DNA of 64,000 nt from Amorphophallus konjac (GCA_022559845.1 CM040126.1:228848641-228912640), one strand, 5' to 3'; shown: positions 28,933 to 40,290, counted from the first letter of the stretch. Notes: generated by a model from the letters alone, not told the origin. Translations and numbers: made by a program.

Positions 28933-31706
28933 ATGGATGTTGAACGCGCACAATTGCGTGAAATGCAACGAACTGTTCAGGGCCTGACTCAGGCCTTACA
29001 ACAAGTGGCTCAAGGTGGGGCACACCATGGAGCTGGCGACCTCCATCGGAGTTTTAGAAATCTCAACCCTCCGTGGTTCGCAGGTTCATCAAACCCCGAG
29101 GATGCGGAGAATTGGATAAAGGAGATTGAGCGAATCTTCCGCGTCATGCAATGCGCGGATGGTGAAAAGGTGCTTCTGGCCACGTTCCAACTGGAACGGG
29201 ATGCCCGTGCTTGGTGGGAGTCCGTTGAGCCCACCTTGCTTGAAGATCACGTTACATGGGTAGAATTTGTCGAGCACTTCAATAGCAAGTATTTCTTTGA
29301 CCGTGTTCAGGAGAAAAAGGCCGCGGAATTTGCTGCCTTGAAGCAACAATCTCTATCGGTGGCCGACTACGAAGCCCAGTTCTCCAGGTTATCTAGATAT
29401 GCACCACACTTACTATGCACTGAGAAGATGAAGGCAAGAAGGTTCTTGAATGGGTTACGACCCCAATATATCACTCAGCTCGCTCCCTTGGATATGCAAG
29501 TGTACTCAGAAATGGTGCGTCGTACCCAACTGCTAGAAGACGCTACAGAATTGTCGGACAAAATCTGTGGTAAGGATAAAAGGGAGAATGTCACAAGCCC
29601 CAACACTTTTAAACCGTCTTTCAAAAAGCGGACCAATAATGGAGGCGAACCCTCCAAGGAGAATAAATTCAAGAAGGGCAATAACAAACCTTTCTCCATC
29701 ACGGCACTGCCAAAGGAGAAATGTAAATATTGCGACAAGCCGGGTCATCAGGCTGTGGAATGCTGGAGAAGGCCCGGAGCATGCCTTCGTTGTGGGAGTA
29801 AAGAACACTGTATTCTCGACTGTCCAATGATGAACGAGCAAAGTGAGCCAGAGACAAAGGAAGAGAAGCGTCCGGCAAAGAAGCAAGGACGTTTACAAGC
29901 TCTCCAAGAGACAGAACCAACCGAGGGTGGGTTGGTGGAAGGTATTTTGACTGTCTGCTCTAAATCTGCTCAAGTACTATTTGATACTTGCGCCACACAT
30001 TCTTTTGTTTCAAAGAAATTTGCTGCTTCATTCTCTATGGAACCTGAATGGATAAACTTGGTGATTTCTACCCCGTTAGGGAATGAGTCTGATGTCACTT
30101 TCCATTACCCAAACTGCAAGATTATAGTTAAAGGCCACAACTTACCTGCAGATTTAATATGCTTAGACTTGAAGGAGTACGATGTAATTTTAGGGGCCGA
30201 TTGGCTATCCACCCATCGGGCAACTGTAGACTGTCGAAATGGAAAAGTAACTTTTGTGGATTACCCGGAGTTAACTTACATTATCCCCCGGAAGAGATCA
30301 CCAGTCATCTCTGCTCTTCGAGCCCACAAACTTATCAACAAAGGATGCGAGGCATTCTTAGCATTTGTAACTGCCACGGAGGTTAAGGTAGCTAGACTAG
30401 AAGACATTCAAGTGGTTCGAGAGTTTCCCGATGTTTTCCCTGAAGACTTCCCTGGTTTGCCACCAGAGAGAGAGGTCTCATTCACTATAGACCTTGTTCC
30501 GGGTGCCGGACCTATTTCCAAAGCACCCTACAGAATGTCCCCGGCAGAATTGAAGGAATTGAAGGAGCAGCTTATGGAGCTATTGAAGAAAGGATTTATC
30601 AGACCAAGTACTTCCCCATGGGGAGCACCAGTACTGTTCGTCAAGAAGAAGGATGGATCGATGAGATTGTGCATCGATTATCAGCAGCTGAACCACCTCA
30701 CTATCAAAAATAAATACCCACTGCTGAGGATCGATGAACTCTTCGATCAGATTTCTGGAGCAAAGTATTTCTCAAAAATTGATCTTCGATCGGGTTATCA
30801 CCAATTAAGGATCAAGGTCGAGGATATTCACAAAACTACATTCCGAAGCAGGTACGGGCATTATGAATTTACTGTTATGCCTTTTGGACTAACAAATGCC
30901 CCTGCAGATTTTATGCAACTTATGAATAGCATCTTTAGATCGCATCTGGACAAATTTATTGTGGTTTTTATCGATGATATCCTGATATATTTGAAGTCTG
31001 AAGAGGAGCATGAAGTGCATTTGAGGATAACATTGCAGATATTGAGGGATAATCAATTATATGCCAAATTTAGCCAATGCGAGTTTTGGCTTGAAGAAGT
31101 GTCCTTCTTAGGACACGTAATTTCAAAGGATGGAATCTCAGTGGACCCCGCAAAGGTCGAAGCAGTAAAGAACTGGGAGCAACCGACGAATGCAACAGAA
31201 ATTAGGAGTTTCCTTGGTCTTGCGGGTTATTACCGGCGTTTTATTAAAAACTTCTCAAAGATTGCGGTACCACTCACCAGACTGACCCGTAAGGAAGTGC
31301 CGTATGAGTGGACCGAGGAATGTGAACAAAGCTTCCAAACATTGAAGGACCGTTTGACCACTGCTCCGGTCTTGGCCCTTCCTATTGAAGAAGAGAAGTA
31401 CGAGGTATATACCGATGCTTCCGGTATTGGCCTCGGTTATGTATTAATGCAATAGGGAAGAGTTATTGCATACTCTTCTAGGCAGTTGAAGAAGCATGAA
31501 GAAAATTACCCGGTGCATGATTTGGAGTTGGTCGCAGTAGTATTTGCACTAAAGATCTGGAGACACTATCTCTACGGAGAACAATTCACAGTATTCTCCG
31601 ATCATAAGAGCCTCAAATATCTATTCTCTCAGAAGGAGCTGAATATGAGGCAACGTCGATGGCTGGAATATTTAAAAGACTTTGATTTCACTATTCAGTA
31701 TCACCC
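28933..31706 (+). pseudogene. gag-pol: E7: gag-pol remnant (gag, protease, RT, RNase H)
   Basis: Open for 840 codons to a TAG at 31453-31455, then open in the same frame to the break at 31706. Gag core about residues 45-200 ([25 protein letters not shown]); two CCHC knuckles (264-277 and 284-297); protease [12 protein letters not shown] with Asp351, where Cys353 replaces the Gly of D-T-G; RT with FIDD at 679-682; RNase H YTDASG with Asp828. The TAG falls in RNase H after VLMQ, where related proteins continue with another residue before GRVIAY, consistent with CAG to TAG decay. Sequence continues [21 protein letters not shown] and ends at FTIQYHP where E8 begins. Integrase and chromodomain are absent. 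The start ATG at 28933 follows the PBS and leader. Confidence 0.93.
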
Positions 31707-32152
31707 TGTTGACAGCTAAAATATGAACAAAGATAAAGATGGGACCAGACCAGCAACGAAGACTGGAAGATGCCTGCAAAGTCATGATTGAGGGAGGATC
31801 CTCACCACCAACCAATTGCCCGGCTAGGACCATCTCAGGCCTGACTAATGTCCGGTGTTATCGTCATCATTCAGATGGCAATACTGATAAAACCCCAGTT
31901 TGTTCACTGATGGAACCTCGAGATGATCTCGATACAAGATATATCATCAATGAAAAAGCCCTTTCGGGTGATGATGCCCTTGAAAGACCCAAATGGCCTG
32001 TGAAAGTGGCTAAAATGCCTTAATTGGGCTTACAAAGGTGGTGCCGAGAGCCACTTGCTGAAGCCCAAAGGGGGGCGCCGAGACCCCTCAAATGAGCGCG
32101 CCGGGAGCTAGTGCTGCAGGCACGCCGAATGCCATCGCCGTGAACATGGCCC

Positions 32153-32160
32153 TATAAAAC
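32153..32160 (+). promoter_or_regulatory. E8 LTR TATA-like box
   Basis: CCCTATAAAACCC followed by A/G-rich leader. Confidence 0.6.
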
Positions 32161-33239
32161 CCATTGCTTCTCCCACAAGAAAAAGGGGCGGACAGACAGA
32201 AAAGAAGAAAAGAAAGAGGCAAAAGAAAAAAGAGCGAAGAGATAGCCAGAAAGAAAAGAGATAGGAAAAGAGAGGGAGAGAGTCTCCGTCGAAAGAAGAA
32301 GCAGAAGAAGGGAAGGAAGAGAGGCTCCAGGTGGGCTGATAGGGGGAGGGAGAGGAGTCAATACTCCACCCTCCCCCCATGATCGATGTTTTCTTTCTTT
32401 TCTGTTTCTTATTACTGATTCTCCGTATGAAATAGTAGAAATCTTGATGTTTAGATTGTTCATACGATTCTCTCCCTTCTTCTCCTCTGTGTGTTTCTTG
32501 GCTTCAGTTATGAAGTCGATGTAAGTGAAGGTGAGATGAATAAATGCAATGGCCGTGATGGATTTTAGGCGATACTATCTTCTTTTGTCTCCATGTGTAT
32601 GCATACTGTTTGTATGAATGCCCCATGGGCGAAATGACTCAGGCTTCGGAGTCAGGTCTGTTCTTCGAACAGGGACGAAGGTAGAACCCCCACCCTTGTT
32701 CAATGGGTTGCTGGGTTCTATTCTCTTCTCTCTTCCCGCTTCAATAGCATGCCTTCCGTATGTATTTGAGTCTGTTCCTCAAGCCCCTTGTGCTGTCCGG
32801 GAACCAGAGACATTAATCTCTTGGTTCCCTGGCCCGCCGACTATAAATGATGCATTTGAACCCGTAGACGAATGCTACCCTGGATCCCCATTCCAATCGT
32901 TGAATGATTAGGGTCTGAGGTCTCAGCATCAAGGGTTCTCTCGTTGCAGATCTGCTTCCCAGATGATACCATGCTAGTCCGGGGGATCAGAGACAGCCAT
33001 CTCTTGACTCCCCCAGACGTCTGGCAGTATACAGATAAAGGCTACTCAGCCCCGATGATGGTCTCTCCTCCTCCTGATGATCTGGCCTCTCAGATCCCTT
33101 GGCATCCTTCTAGCAGAGGTGTTCGTGAAATCTCATCATACACCCCCGATTCGGCCTCAATCTGAGCCATAAAACCCAGAAACCCCAGGAACAGAGTACC
33201 GTAGCATCTCTGAAAACCCTGAAATTCTCCCGCATTCCA

Positions 33240-33650
33240 CCTTCTCGGCGTGCAAGTTTCCCCGCCGAGAACTGTAAGGCCGAGAGGCCTTCCTCTCTTG
33301 CTAAACGACAAAGCCTCTCCTTGTGAAGAAAACCACAGCCCACAGCCTCCCGGCGCCAGGCTCCCGGCGCGGCCATGAGCGTGCCGGGAAGCCTTGTGCC
33401 GAGAGTCCCCCTCCCAAGGCCGAGAAGCCCTCTCCATCCACCAAATACCAGGCCGAGAACCCCCTTGGCCAGCCAAATGACCGCGCCGAGAGCCCCTTGG
33501 CCAGCCCAAGGGCCAGGCCGAGAGCCCCCTTTTGGCCACTTCATAGCGCGCCGAGAAGCCCCCCTATAGCCCACGCCGAGAAGGCCACAAACCCCATGCT
33601 GAGAGCCCAAGGACCAGGCCGAGATCCCCCCTTTGTCCACCAAATGCTCA
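33240..33650 (+). repeat. E8: GCCGAGAGCCCC array
   Basis: A degenerate tandem array with a unit of roughly 35-45 bases, each starting with GCCGAGA followed by a C-run and a variable segment with GGCCA. About ten units. Similar motifs occur upstream at 32040-32110. Long minus-strand ORFs here (33090-33643) are shadows of the repeats. Confidence 0.65.
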
Positions 33651-34149
33651 TGCCGATACCCCTGCTTCGGCCAATGAAACCCAGACCAAGGTTCATCTCT
33701 GCACTATTATATTTCAACTCTTTAACCTCCCCATACATCTGTCAAGAGGATGCTTGGAGATCATCAGATACACCCTGAGGAGATACAGCAATGGGGAAAA
33801 CCTCCCCTACATTCCTATGTCCCGAATTGGATTCGCATGCAACCCCGCGGGTTCGGCGGACCTTGTCTTTACAAGGGTCTCGTCGACCTCCGAGACGGGG
33901 AATAGTGATTGATGATAGAGACATGTACAGTCTCCTGGAGCCTTAGTGCTCCCCCGCTTTTCGGCTTTCATCCCGGCATTCCGTCGATGTCAGCCTATAT
34001 CATCCCTTGGCAGATGCTAAGTCTAGGGGAGGTGCTGCCAAAATTCCCCCAGGATGATGAAAGCCAATATTAAGCTGCCCCCGGGAACCTTTGCGCACTT
34101 GAACTGCATTGATAACCTACTCAAATGTTGTTACTGAATCTTAAATCTG

Positions 34150-34270
34150 AATTTTGTTCCGGGGGCTCCGCCCCCGGAAACCCCTGCGAGGGGCGCTGCC
34201 CCCTTGACCCCCGCGACCTGACCGGGCAGGTCGATCCCCGCGACCTAACTGCGCAGGTCGATCCGCGTGC
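34150..34270. repeat. E8: GC-rich palindromes and a repeated GCGACCTGACC motif
   Basis: GGGGGCTCCGCCCCC forms a short hairpin, and two similar units (CCCGCGACCTGACCGGGCAGG and its variant at 34237) follow. Function unknown. Confidence 0.5.
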
Positions 34271-34978
34271 GAGGGCGCAACATTAAGCGTTCGCTTACAT
34301 TTCGTCGTCCCGCATTGGGTTCACGAATAACCCCTCTAGCTCGGGAGGGCTCTGCCACTGCATGAGTGTCGCCGGCTTCTATAGGGAATATCAAGCATTG
34401 CCCCATGGCAGATACGCGGTTCGGGAAGTTCAACACTTCTCTCTCTCTTGGCTTTCATCCCGGCACTCGTGGGTGATAGTCTATTTCCCCCTGGGCATAA
34501 TCCAGATAAAGGGGAAATGCTGTCGAAATATCGATCAATGCTTTGAACCCCTATCATGGCCACGGCCCAGTCTGCCTGTGACTGAAATTTTCCCTTCCCC
34601 CCTTTGCCCGGTCTTTGAACCGCTGACTTAACGATATTGTCTGCTTCTACGGTTGGTGTTATTATCTTGCCCACCTTTCTGGCTTCGGTATGAAGTTCCA
34701 TTTCCGCACATGAATATATGTTTGCCTCTCGAGGCCTCCTACCTTTAGCGTTTAATCAAGGGTTGTCTTCTTTAGGGAGGACGTAATTAACGTCATAGCG
34801 TTCAGGGTATGACGGACTTCTGGTCCCGACTCGGACCTCACAATCGACTGACCATGTTAGATCGAGCGCACAATAAAATTGTCACCACGGTGATCGGCAC
34901 GCCAATAAATAAATAATAAAAAATAAATAAACAAATAAATAGAATAAACCAAGATAAATAAAATGTGTCGAACAAGTC

Positions 34979-34996
34979 TGGCACGCCCGGTGCGAC
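34979..34996 (+). other. E8: PBS-like motif TGGCACGCCCGGTGCGAC
   Basis: It lies just after a CA end and is matched by E10 at 41121-41138 (TGGCACGCCTGGTGGGAC). Its TGG start fits a tRNA 3' CCA; the tRNA cannot be identified by eye. Confidence 0.5.
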
Positions 34997-35064
34997 CGAG
35001 TCTCCCTTCATCTTTACGCTAAGGTAGGAGGCCCAGCGGGCCCCCCTCAAATTTCTGATTCCGT

Positions 35065-35277
35065 GTGTTTCCTTGTTTCCAGGAAACTACGATGACAACA
35101 CAAATCGCATCTGTATGCTTCGACAAGCAACCGGTGGACATGCACGTCCAGGAGGGGTACCTGGCGGTACCACTGGCGTTCGGTTCGTTTCCCCCAGCTG
35201 TCGGGCTGCCCAACTGCTTAGGCGTCGTCTACACCGACCTTCTACAGGTCGATAACAAGGAGCAAGGCACCGCTGAT
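35065..35277 (+). other. E8: start of internal region with truncated open frame
   Basis: An open frame starts about 70 bases after the PBS-like motif (MFPCFQETTMTTQIASVCF). It runs across the junction into E7 LTR DNA at 35278, so only its first ~70 codons are E8. No recognised domain; possibly the N-terminus of a gag or a chance frame. Confidence 0.35.
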
Positions 35278-36669
35278 GGACATTCCATTCCTTCGGACTG
35301 GTAAGTTAGTCATTGGGACCTCCGTAAGTCTCCTCGTAGCCTTGGATTCCCTCAAGGCCGACTGAGCTGGTTGTACCTTAAACACCTTGTACCTTTTGAT
35401 TGCCACGTCTTGTGGTAAACCGGCCCTCTCATGGTGCCATCTTGGTCCGTGAGAGAAGAATCCTAGCCAGTGGAATGATGATATTCCACTAGGCGATGTC
35501 TTGGATTGAGTCCCTTATAGATGGAGTCAATCTCTCAACTTGATTCATGTCCCTTGATTGGTGACAGGTTTAGTCATCCACTCAAGTTATCTCGGCTACC
35601 TAGTTAAGGTACCGATTCTACCCAGGTTATCGACATGTCATGGTTCTCGTTGGTTTTATCATTGACCATCTAATGTTCTTCCTTGAATTCCGTGGAACCT
35701 ATCCACAAATCTACCTTGATATCCTACATGAGTTTGTTCTTGGAATTCCATGGCTATCACTAAAGTGGTTGTCTAAATATTACATGTAACAATGTTCGCG
35801 CATATAGGGCCCGATCTGGTCCTGGGAGGAGCACCCGAAAGTACTTGTGCCTATGGGAGTTATATTGATCACGGTGTGACATTGCACCGAAGTGCTTGCT
35901 TGAATCTACGACACTCCACTATCTCTCTCTCTCTCTCTCTCTCGCGTGCTTGACTTGATTGACTTGACTTGCGTGGCCCGGAATAGGCAAAGTACTTGCT
36001 TGTTAATAGCCATTATCTCATGACATGAAAAACTTTATTGATATACTCGGTACTTGTTCAAATACTTGAAATCTTGAATACTTGAAATTCCCTATCTTGG
36101 ATCAACAGCACATGTTATTTCCTCTCGTTATTATGTTCAATTCCGTATCGTCCTATTTTACATGTTTTACATGCTAGACTTACATTTTCATTTGGAAGAA
36201 GTAATTACTTAAACCAATTGCTAGTTCTTGAGATATAATTCCTACTGAGCGTTCGCTCACCAAGTTCTTTTCCCCAAACCTTTCAGGTAATACGGACCCT
36301 GACTCGGACTCGGATGGGCAGGAGCAAGAGTGACGAGCGTAGAATTCTGCAAGCGCCATGCTGCTACACCTTCTCATGTCGAGTCGTCTTTAGTTTATTC
36401 CTTGGAGGCTTGTCGTTAGATATTTTGTTATGTCAAGAGTTGTTACATTTAAGGCTTGTGGGCCAGATTAGAATTGTATCGTCTTGGAGTTATGTGACTT
36501 TGTTTAATGGTTAAGTTGTTATCGATGGTATCAGTATATGGTTAAGTTTTAAAATTCTCCTCTTATTGCGCACTCTGTTGTGATGTAGAAATTCTACTTG
36601 CTCTGATTGACATGATTGATATAAACTCGTCACGTTCTCCCGGGTTCCTTCCGCGCTCGGGGCGTGACA
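35278..36669 (+). repeat. E7: 3' LTR, truncated at its 5' side
   Basis: Matches 27378-28763 nearly base for base, from GGACATTCC to GGGCGTGACA. The first ~2.2 kb of the LTR is missing, so E8's right side, the E7 integrase region and the LTR start were lost in one deletion or recombination at 35277/35278. Confidence 0.92.
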
Positions 36670-36740
36670 CCTTCTCCCTCCGCCACCATGGCCTTTCCCC
36701 TGTGGCCGGTGGACCTCCTCCGTGAACTTCTTCGCACCAT
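36670..36740 (-). pseudogene. gag: E6: gag N-terminal 23 codons
   Basis: The ATG at 36740 (minus) opens a basic N-terminus (MVRRSSRRRSTGHRGKAMVA) that reaches the E7 duplication. It continues in phase with 25141 downwards. The ATG is the first after the E6 PBS. The right copy of the E7 duplication, CCTTC, is at 36670-36674. Confidence 0.85.
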
Positions 36741-36758
36741 TCTGGCTCTTTGGTCGTT

Positions 36759-36775
36759 TCCCACAGACGGCGCCA
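36759..36775 (-). other. E6: primer binding site TGGCGCCGTCTGTGGGA
   Basis: The minus strand reads TGGCGCCGTCTGTGGGAA two bases after the LTR end TTCA. This motif is common as a PBS in Tat-type plant elements and does not match initiator-Met tRNA. Confidence 0.8.
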
Positions 36776-36777
36776 AA

Positions 36778-37546
36778 TGAAGAGGCGTGATCTCACGCTG
36801 GTCCTGAGCTGGGTAGATGATCACCGAACAGTGAACTGCAAGGAAGGGAAACAGATCAAGGGGCCCAGGGATGGTTTCCTGGGGTAAACCCTCCGATGCC
36901 TAAGTCAGTAGAGCAGTGGTGGAAGCTATGAAGGGAGGAGAAAAGAGAGGCACGAGATCCCTCTACACCAAGGTGGTGAAGTGGTTCCTGCTCAGGGAGT
37001 TTAAGGCGTGTGTTGGCCTTACCTTTCACTGGAGGGAATTCCCGTTTTAAATAGTGCGCTAGCCTCATGAGTCCCATAAGCTGAGGAGTTTCAGGCAGGA
37101 GTTACGTCCTCAACGTGGGCTCTTTATGTCTTTTTCGTGGGACCTTTATAACCTTGAGGAGTCATGAGTCCCTTATCTTTAGTGCACTCCTGCTCATAAA
37201 GGGCTCTCAACGGTAGCGAGGATAAGTAATCGTTGGTTGCCCCAAGCATGAAGAGTGTCAGCCCTTTCCGGGCGATAAGCATAGCTCAGATCAGGCTCGG
37301 TCGGAGTGGGCGCGGGGCGCTAGCCTTTTATCCCGGCGAGGGGGATAACTCGGGCTTGGGTCTTCCTCTAACCGGACCGACGCTCGGGCCTTCTGAGCCT
37401 AAGGGCCGCCGAGGAAGGGCTTGATCCCGAGTGATCTTATTGGACTTTTTAGGCTAAGTGGGCCCTGCGGGACAGTCACTTAGATGAGTTGGGCCTCGTT
37501 TGGTCCTGATAGACCTAGTTCGGCCGCTCTTAGATGGGTGTTGGCA
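36778..37546 (-). mobile_element. E6: 5' LTR (outer end approximate)
   Basis: On the minus strand the LTR ends CCTCTTCA before the PBS. A TATA-like box lies at 37045-37054. The outer end is set near 37546 where the sequence character changes and a TG/CA boundary is possible; it may be off by tens of bases. The partner LTR is absent. No gene inside. Confidence 0.6.
37045..37054 (-). promoter_or_regulatory. E6 LTR TATA-like box
   Basis: CTATTTAAAA on the minus strand, about 270 bases before the PBS. Confidence 0.5.
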
Positions 37547-38349
37547 CCGGCTTATTTTCTCGAATTAATCAAGGATTAAGCATAGGGAAATACTCCCTAA
37601 ATGGAGCAATGGAGCAAAACGGCACATCGCCAAAGTTGCTCTACCAGTCGAGTTGTGCTCGAAATCGAGATGTGACACCGGGTCAAGCGGCGCAACATAA
37701 CAACCGGACATCGGCCCCAAGCAAATGGCACTATGCTAGCCAGTTTCTCAACAACCGGGTCAGTTTCGGGATTCGGGACAACCTGCCGTACCTTACCGCA
37801 CTCTGTGAAGATTCGGGGATCACCCCCGGACACCCTGGATACGGTATTATACCATCGACGCTTCAACAACCGGGTTAACTCGGGGCTCAGAACAGCCTGC
37901 CACATCATACGATTCTTCGCCAAGGAGCGAGGGTCACCCCGACCACCAGACAAACGACATCATCATGTCGACACCACAGTCACTGGGCCCAAGCAAGGGT
38001 CCTAACCAGCTAGCCATCACCCGTGGCAACATCAGCAATCGATCGGGCCCACCCCCGATCACTCAGTTTGCGGGTTTACCCGCGTTCAACACAGCTACCC
38101 GAGTCGACCGGGGGGGCCCCTGACTACAAGCCAAGCCACGTGGCACCCAGCAACAAGGCGGAGATCTACCCTCGAGTCACCTCCCTCCAGCCCTCTGAAG
38201 TAAGAGAAAAACCCATCTGGGGCAACCACAAGCTTCAGGAGCTCACAGCAACCTTATATTGTCCACACACGCGTATCGGGAGTTTCCCCGAGCACCTGGT
38301 AGGCGGGTATGCTCCAGCCACTCTACAGCAAGTCGGAGCTCGGCTCACG

Positions 38350-38600
38350 ACCCCTAGTCAACCCTCAGTTAAACCTCAGTCAGATCCTCAGTCAAACCCC
38401 CAGTCAACCCTTAGTCAAACAACCCTCAGTCAAACCCCAATCAACCCCTAATCAAACCCTCAGTCAACCCCCAATCAAACCATCAATTAAACCCTCAGTC
38501 AAAGCCCAGTCAAACCCTTAGTCAACCCCCAGTCAAACCCTCAATCAAACCCTTGTCAAACCCTCAGTCAACCCCGCGGTCAAACCCGCGATAAACCTCG
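38350..38600 (+). repeat. E9: ~11-bp CCCTCAGTCAAA array
   Basis: Degenerate short-period repeat of CC(C/T)(C/T)CAGTCAA, more than twenty units, leading into the foldback array. Confidence 0.8.
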
Positions 38601-38627
38601 GTCAAACCCGCCTAAACCTCCCTGGGG

Positions 38628-39076
38628 GGTTTAGGCGGACCAACCTGGGCCCCTTGGCTGGTCCGCCTAAACCCCCCCATGGGGGGGGGGGGGGTTTACG
38701 CGGACCAGCTCACCCCCCCTGGCTGGCCGGTGTAAACCCCTCATTCAATTAAAAAAATTATTTTTTCATAAACAAAAAAAGGAAAAGAACCAGCCCGCCT
38801 AAACCCCCCGGGTGGGGTTTAGGCGGACCAGCCTGGGCCCCAAGGCTGGTCCGCCTAAACCCCCTGAGGGGGGGGGGTTTATGCGGACCAGCCCAGGCCC
38901 CCTGGCTGGTCCGCGGAAATCCCCATCCAAGGGGGGTTTACGCGGACCAGCTCAACCCCCTCAGCTGGTCCGCGTAAACCCCTTCCCCTCTCTCAGCCCG
39001 TGTAACTCTAAGTGACACTATTCACTTGGGTTTACGCGCACCAGCTCACCCCCCTTAGCTGGTCCGCGTAAACCCC
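38628..39076 (+). repeat. E9: array of long foldbacks, TTTASGCGGACCAGC
   Basis: Five or six inverted repeats. Perfect 15-bp arms at 38628-38642/38659-38673; 21-bp arms at 38814-38834/38843-38863 with an 8-nt loop; 11-bp at 38883-38893/38904-38914; 20-bp at 38933-38952/38963-38982; a near-perfect one at 39028-39047/39057-39076. Copies read TTTAGGCGG/CCGCCTAAA or TTTACGCGG/CCGCGTAAA, so one pair flips G-C to C-G while staying paired. Confidence 0.9.
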
Positions 39077-39098
39077 CCCATGACCCTTCATCTCCCCC

Positions 39099-39106
39099 TA
39101 TAAAAT
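39099..39106 (+). promoter_or_regulatory. E9 TATA box
   Basis: CCCTATAAAATCC, directly after the foldback array. Confidence 0.65.
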
Positions 39107-39610
39107 CCCCCTAGGGGCTCAATGGAAGATGGATGGCATACATGCATCAAGGCTTCCGGTGATCTCTAAGCTTCAAGCGGCTCCAGGCAACGAGCAAGGA
39201 GAATTGTGTGGGTGACTTGGTCGTCGGCTAAGGACGCCGAGGGTAAGTTGCGTGTACTTCCCTCACACGATGTTTCGCCACGACACACAAGTCTACCCCC
39301 GCCGCATGTGTGACATTATGACAAGGGTGAACGCCCCCTCATGTCGGGACTTCCCCTCGCGTGCCCGCCGACCGCAACTACGCACGCGCTATGACGTCAC
39401 GCTTCCCCGCAGTCACGAGGCCACGTCCGACCGCTCGACTCGAGCCGTGATTAACCCTCGCCCAGACACCAGCCCGATGCTTTATCCAGCTATCCAGTCA
39501 TAGCCCCTCGTTTGGCAAAGCAAACATGGCCCGTGCCATGAAAGGGACCCTCTGTAAAATACGCGGATATCCGCCTTATCTAGCATCGACCCGGGGACCG
39601 ACCTGCATGT

Positions 39611-39631
39611 CGGAATTGTCCCGTGGCTTGC
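39611..39631 (+). repeat. E10: duplicated promoter-proximal segment, copy 1
   Basis: Starts CGGAATTGTCCCGTGGC and is identical over 21 bases to 40433-40453. Copy 2 lies just upstream of the TATA box. The 41-bp array is between the copies. Confidence 0.8.
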
Positions 39632-39755
39632 GCCAATTGTACTTTAGCCTCCTTGGCCCATTTGTAAAGCCCACGTGGCTCTCATATAGCATGAAACCAG
39701 TTAAACACACGTACCTATACTCGGGCCACATCCTCTTCACGGCGCCCGCCTCCTC

Positions 39756-40290
39756 AGTCACAACGGTGCCCCCGGCACCCGACTGTCAACAACTCCAGTC
39801 ACAACGGTGCCCCCGGCACCCGACTACCAGCTACTCCAGTCACATCGGGGCCAACGGCACCCGACCACTCAACAACTCCAATCACAACGGTGCCCCCGGC
39901 ACCCGACTACCCAGCTACTTCAGTCACAACGGTGCCCCCGGCACCCAACTGCCAACAACTCCAGTCACAATGGTGCCCCCGGCACCCGACTGCCAGCTAC
40001 TCCAGTCATATCGAGGCCCGCGGCACCCGACCACTAAACAACTTCAGTCACAACGGTGCCCCAGGCACCCGACAGCCAGCTACCCCAGTCACAACGGTGC
40101 CGCCGGCACCAGACTACCCAGCTACTTCAGTCACAACGGTGCCCCCGGCACCCGACTGCCAACAACTCCAGTCACAACGGTGCCCCCGGCACCCGACTGC
40201 CAGCTACTCCAGTCACATCAGGGCCCGCGGCACCCGACCACTCAACTTCCCCAGCATAATGGTGCCTATGGCACCCCCACTGTCTAGACC
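39756..40290 (+). repeat. E10 LTR: 41-bp tandem array, about 13 units
   Basis: Unit: TCCAGTCACAACGGTGCCCC then CGGCACCCGACTGCCAGCTAC, with a GGTGCC/GGCACC mini-hairpin. Units with GGGGCC or GAGGCC in place of GGTGCC recur every four or five units, giving a higher-order pattern. Confidence 0.9.

Larger units (their letters stand above)
31707..34974 (+). mobile_element. E8: LTR-like region inserted in E7 (ends inferred)
   Basis: The E7 RNase H frame breaks at 31706/31707, where TGTTGACAGC begins, a plausible LTR start. A TATA box follows at 32153. The right end is placed before the PBS-like motif at 34979. Contents: U3-like DNA with GCCGAGAGCC-type motifs (32040-32110), A/G-rich leader (32165-32350), low-complexity leader, a GCCGAGA array (33240-33650), and GC-rich palindromic DNA at 34150-34270 (GGGGGCTCCGCCCCC). 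Short ORFs have no recognisable domains. No matching second LTR exists in the window. Confidence 0.5.
25147..36669 (+). mobile_element. E7: Tekay-like Ty3/gypsy element carrying insertion E8
   Basis: 5' LTR 25147-28763, PBS 28771-28782, gag-pol remnant 28933-31706, E8 DNA 31707-35277, and the right part of the 3' LTR 35278-36669, bounded by CCTTC duplications. Over the shared LTR portion I count by eye about 33 differences in ~1390 bases (near 2.4%), suggesting roughly 0.9 million years at 1.3e-8 per site per year. The integrase, chromodomain, polypurine tract and first ~2.2 kb of the 3' LTR are missing, so it is inactive. It sits inside the E6 gag. Confidence 0.9.
37547..39500 (+). mobile_element. 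E9: LTR-like region with foldbacks (limits uncertain)
   Basis: The start (GGCTTATTTTCTCGAATTAATCAAGGATTAAGCA) faintly recalls the start of the E7 LTR. Contents in order: GC-rich DNA, an ~11-bp array (38350-38600), a foldback array (38628-39076), a TATA box (39099), and leader-like DNA with a possible splice donor GGTAAGTT at 39242. The end near 39500 is arbitrary. No coding function seen. Probably a truncated Tekay-type LTR. Confidence 0.45.

Noticed and set aside
33090..33643. Long overlapping minus-strand ORFs (149 and 177 codons)
   Set aside because: They are translations of the GCCGAGA array in E8; no domain, and overlapping frames are equally open.
39756..40290. CRISPR-like array of regular repeats
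   Set aside because: There are no unique spacers, units are contiguous 41-bp tandem repeats, and the context is plant LTR DNA.
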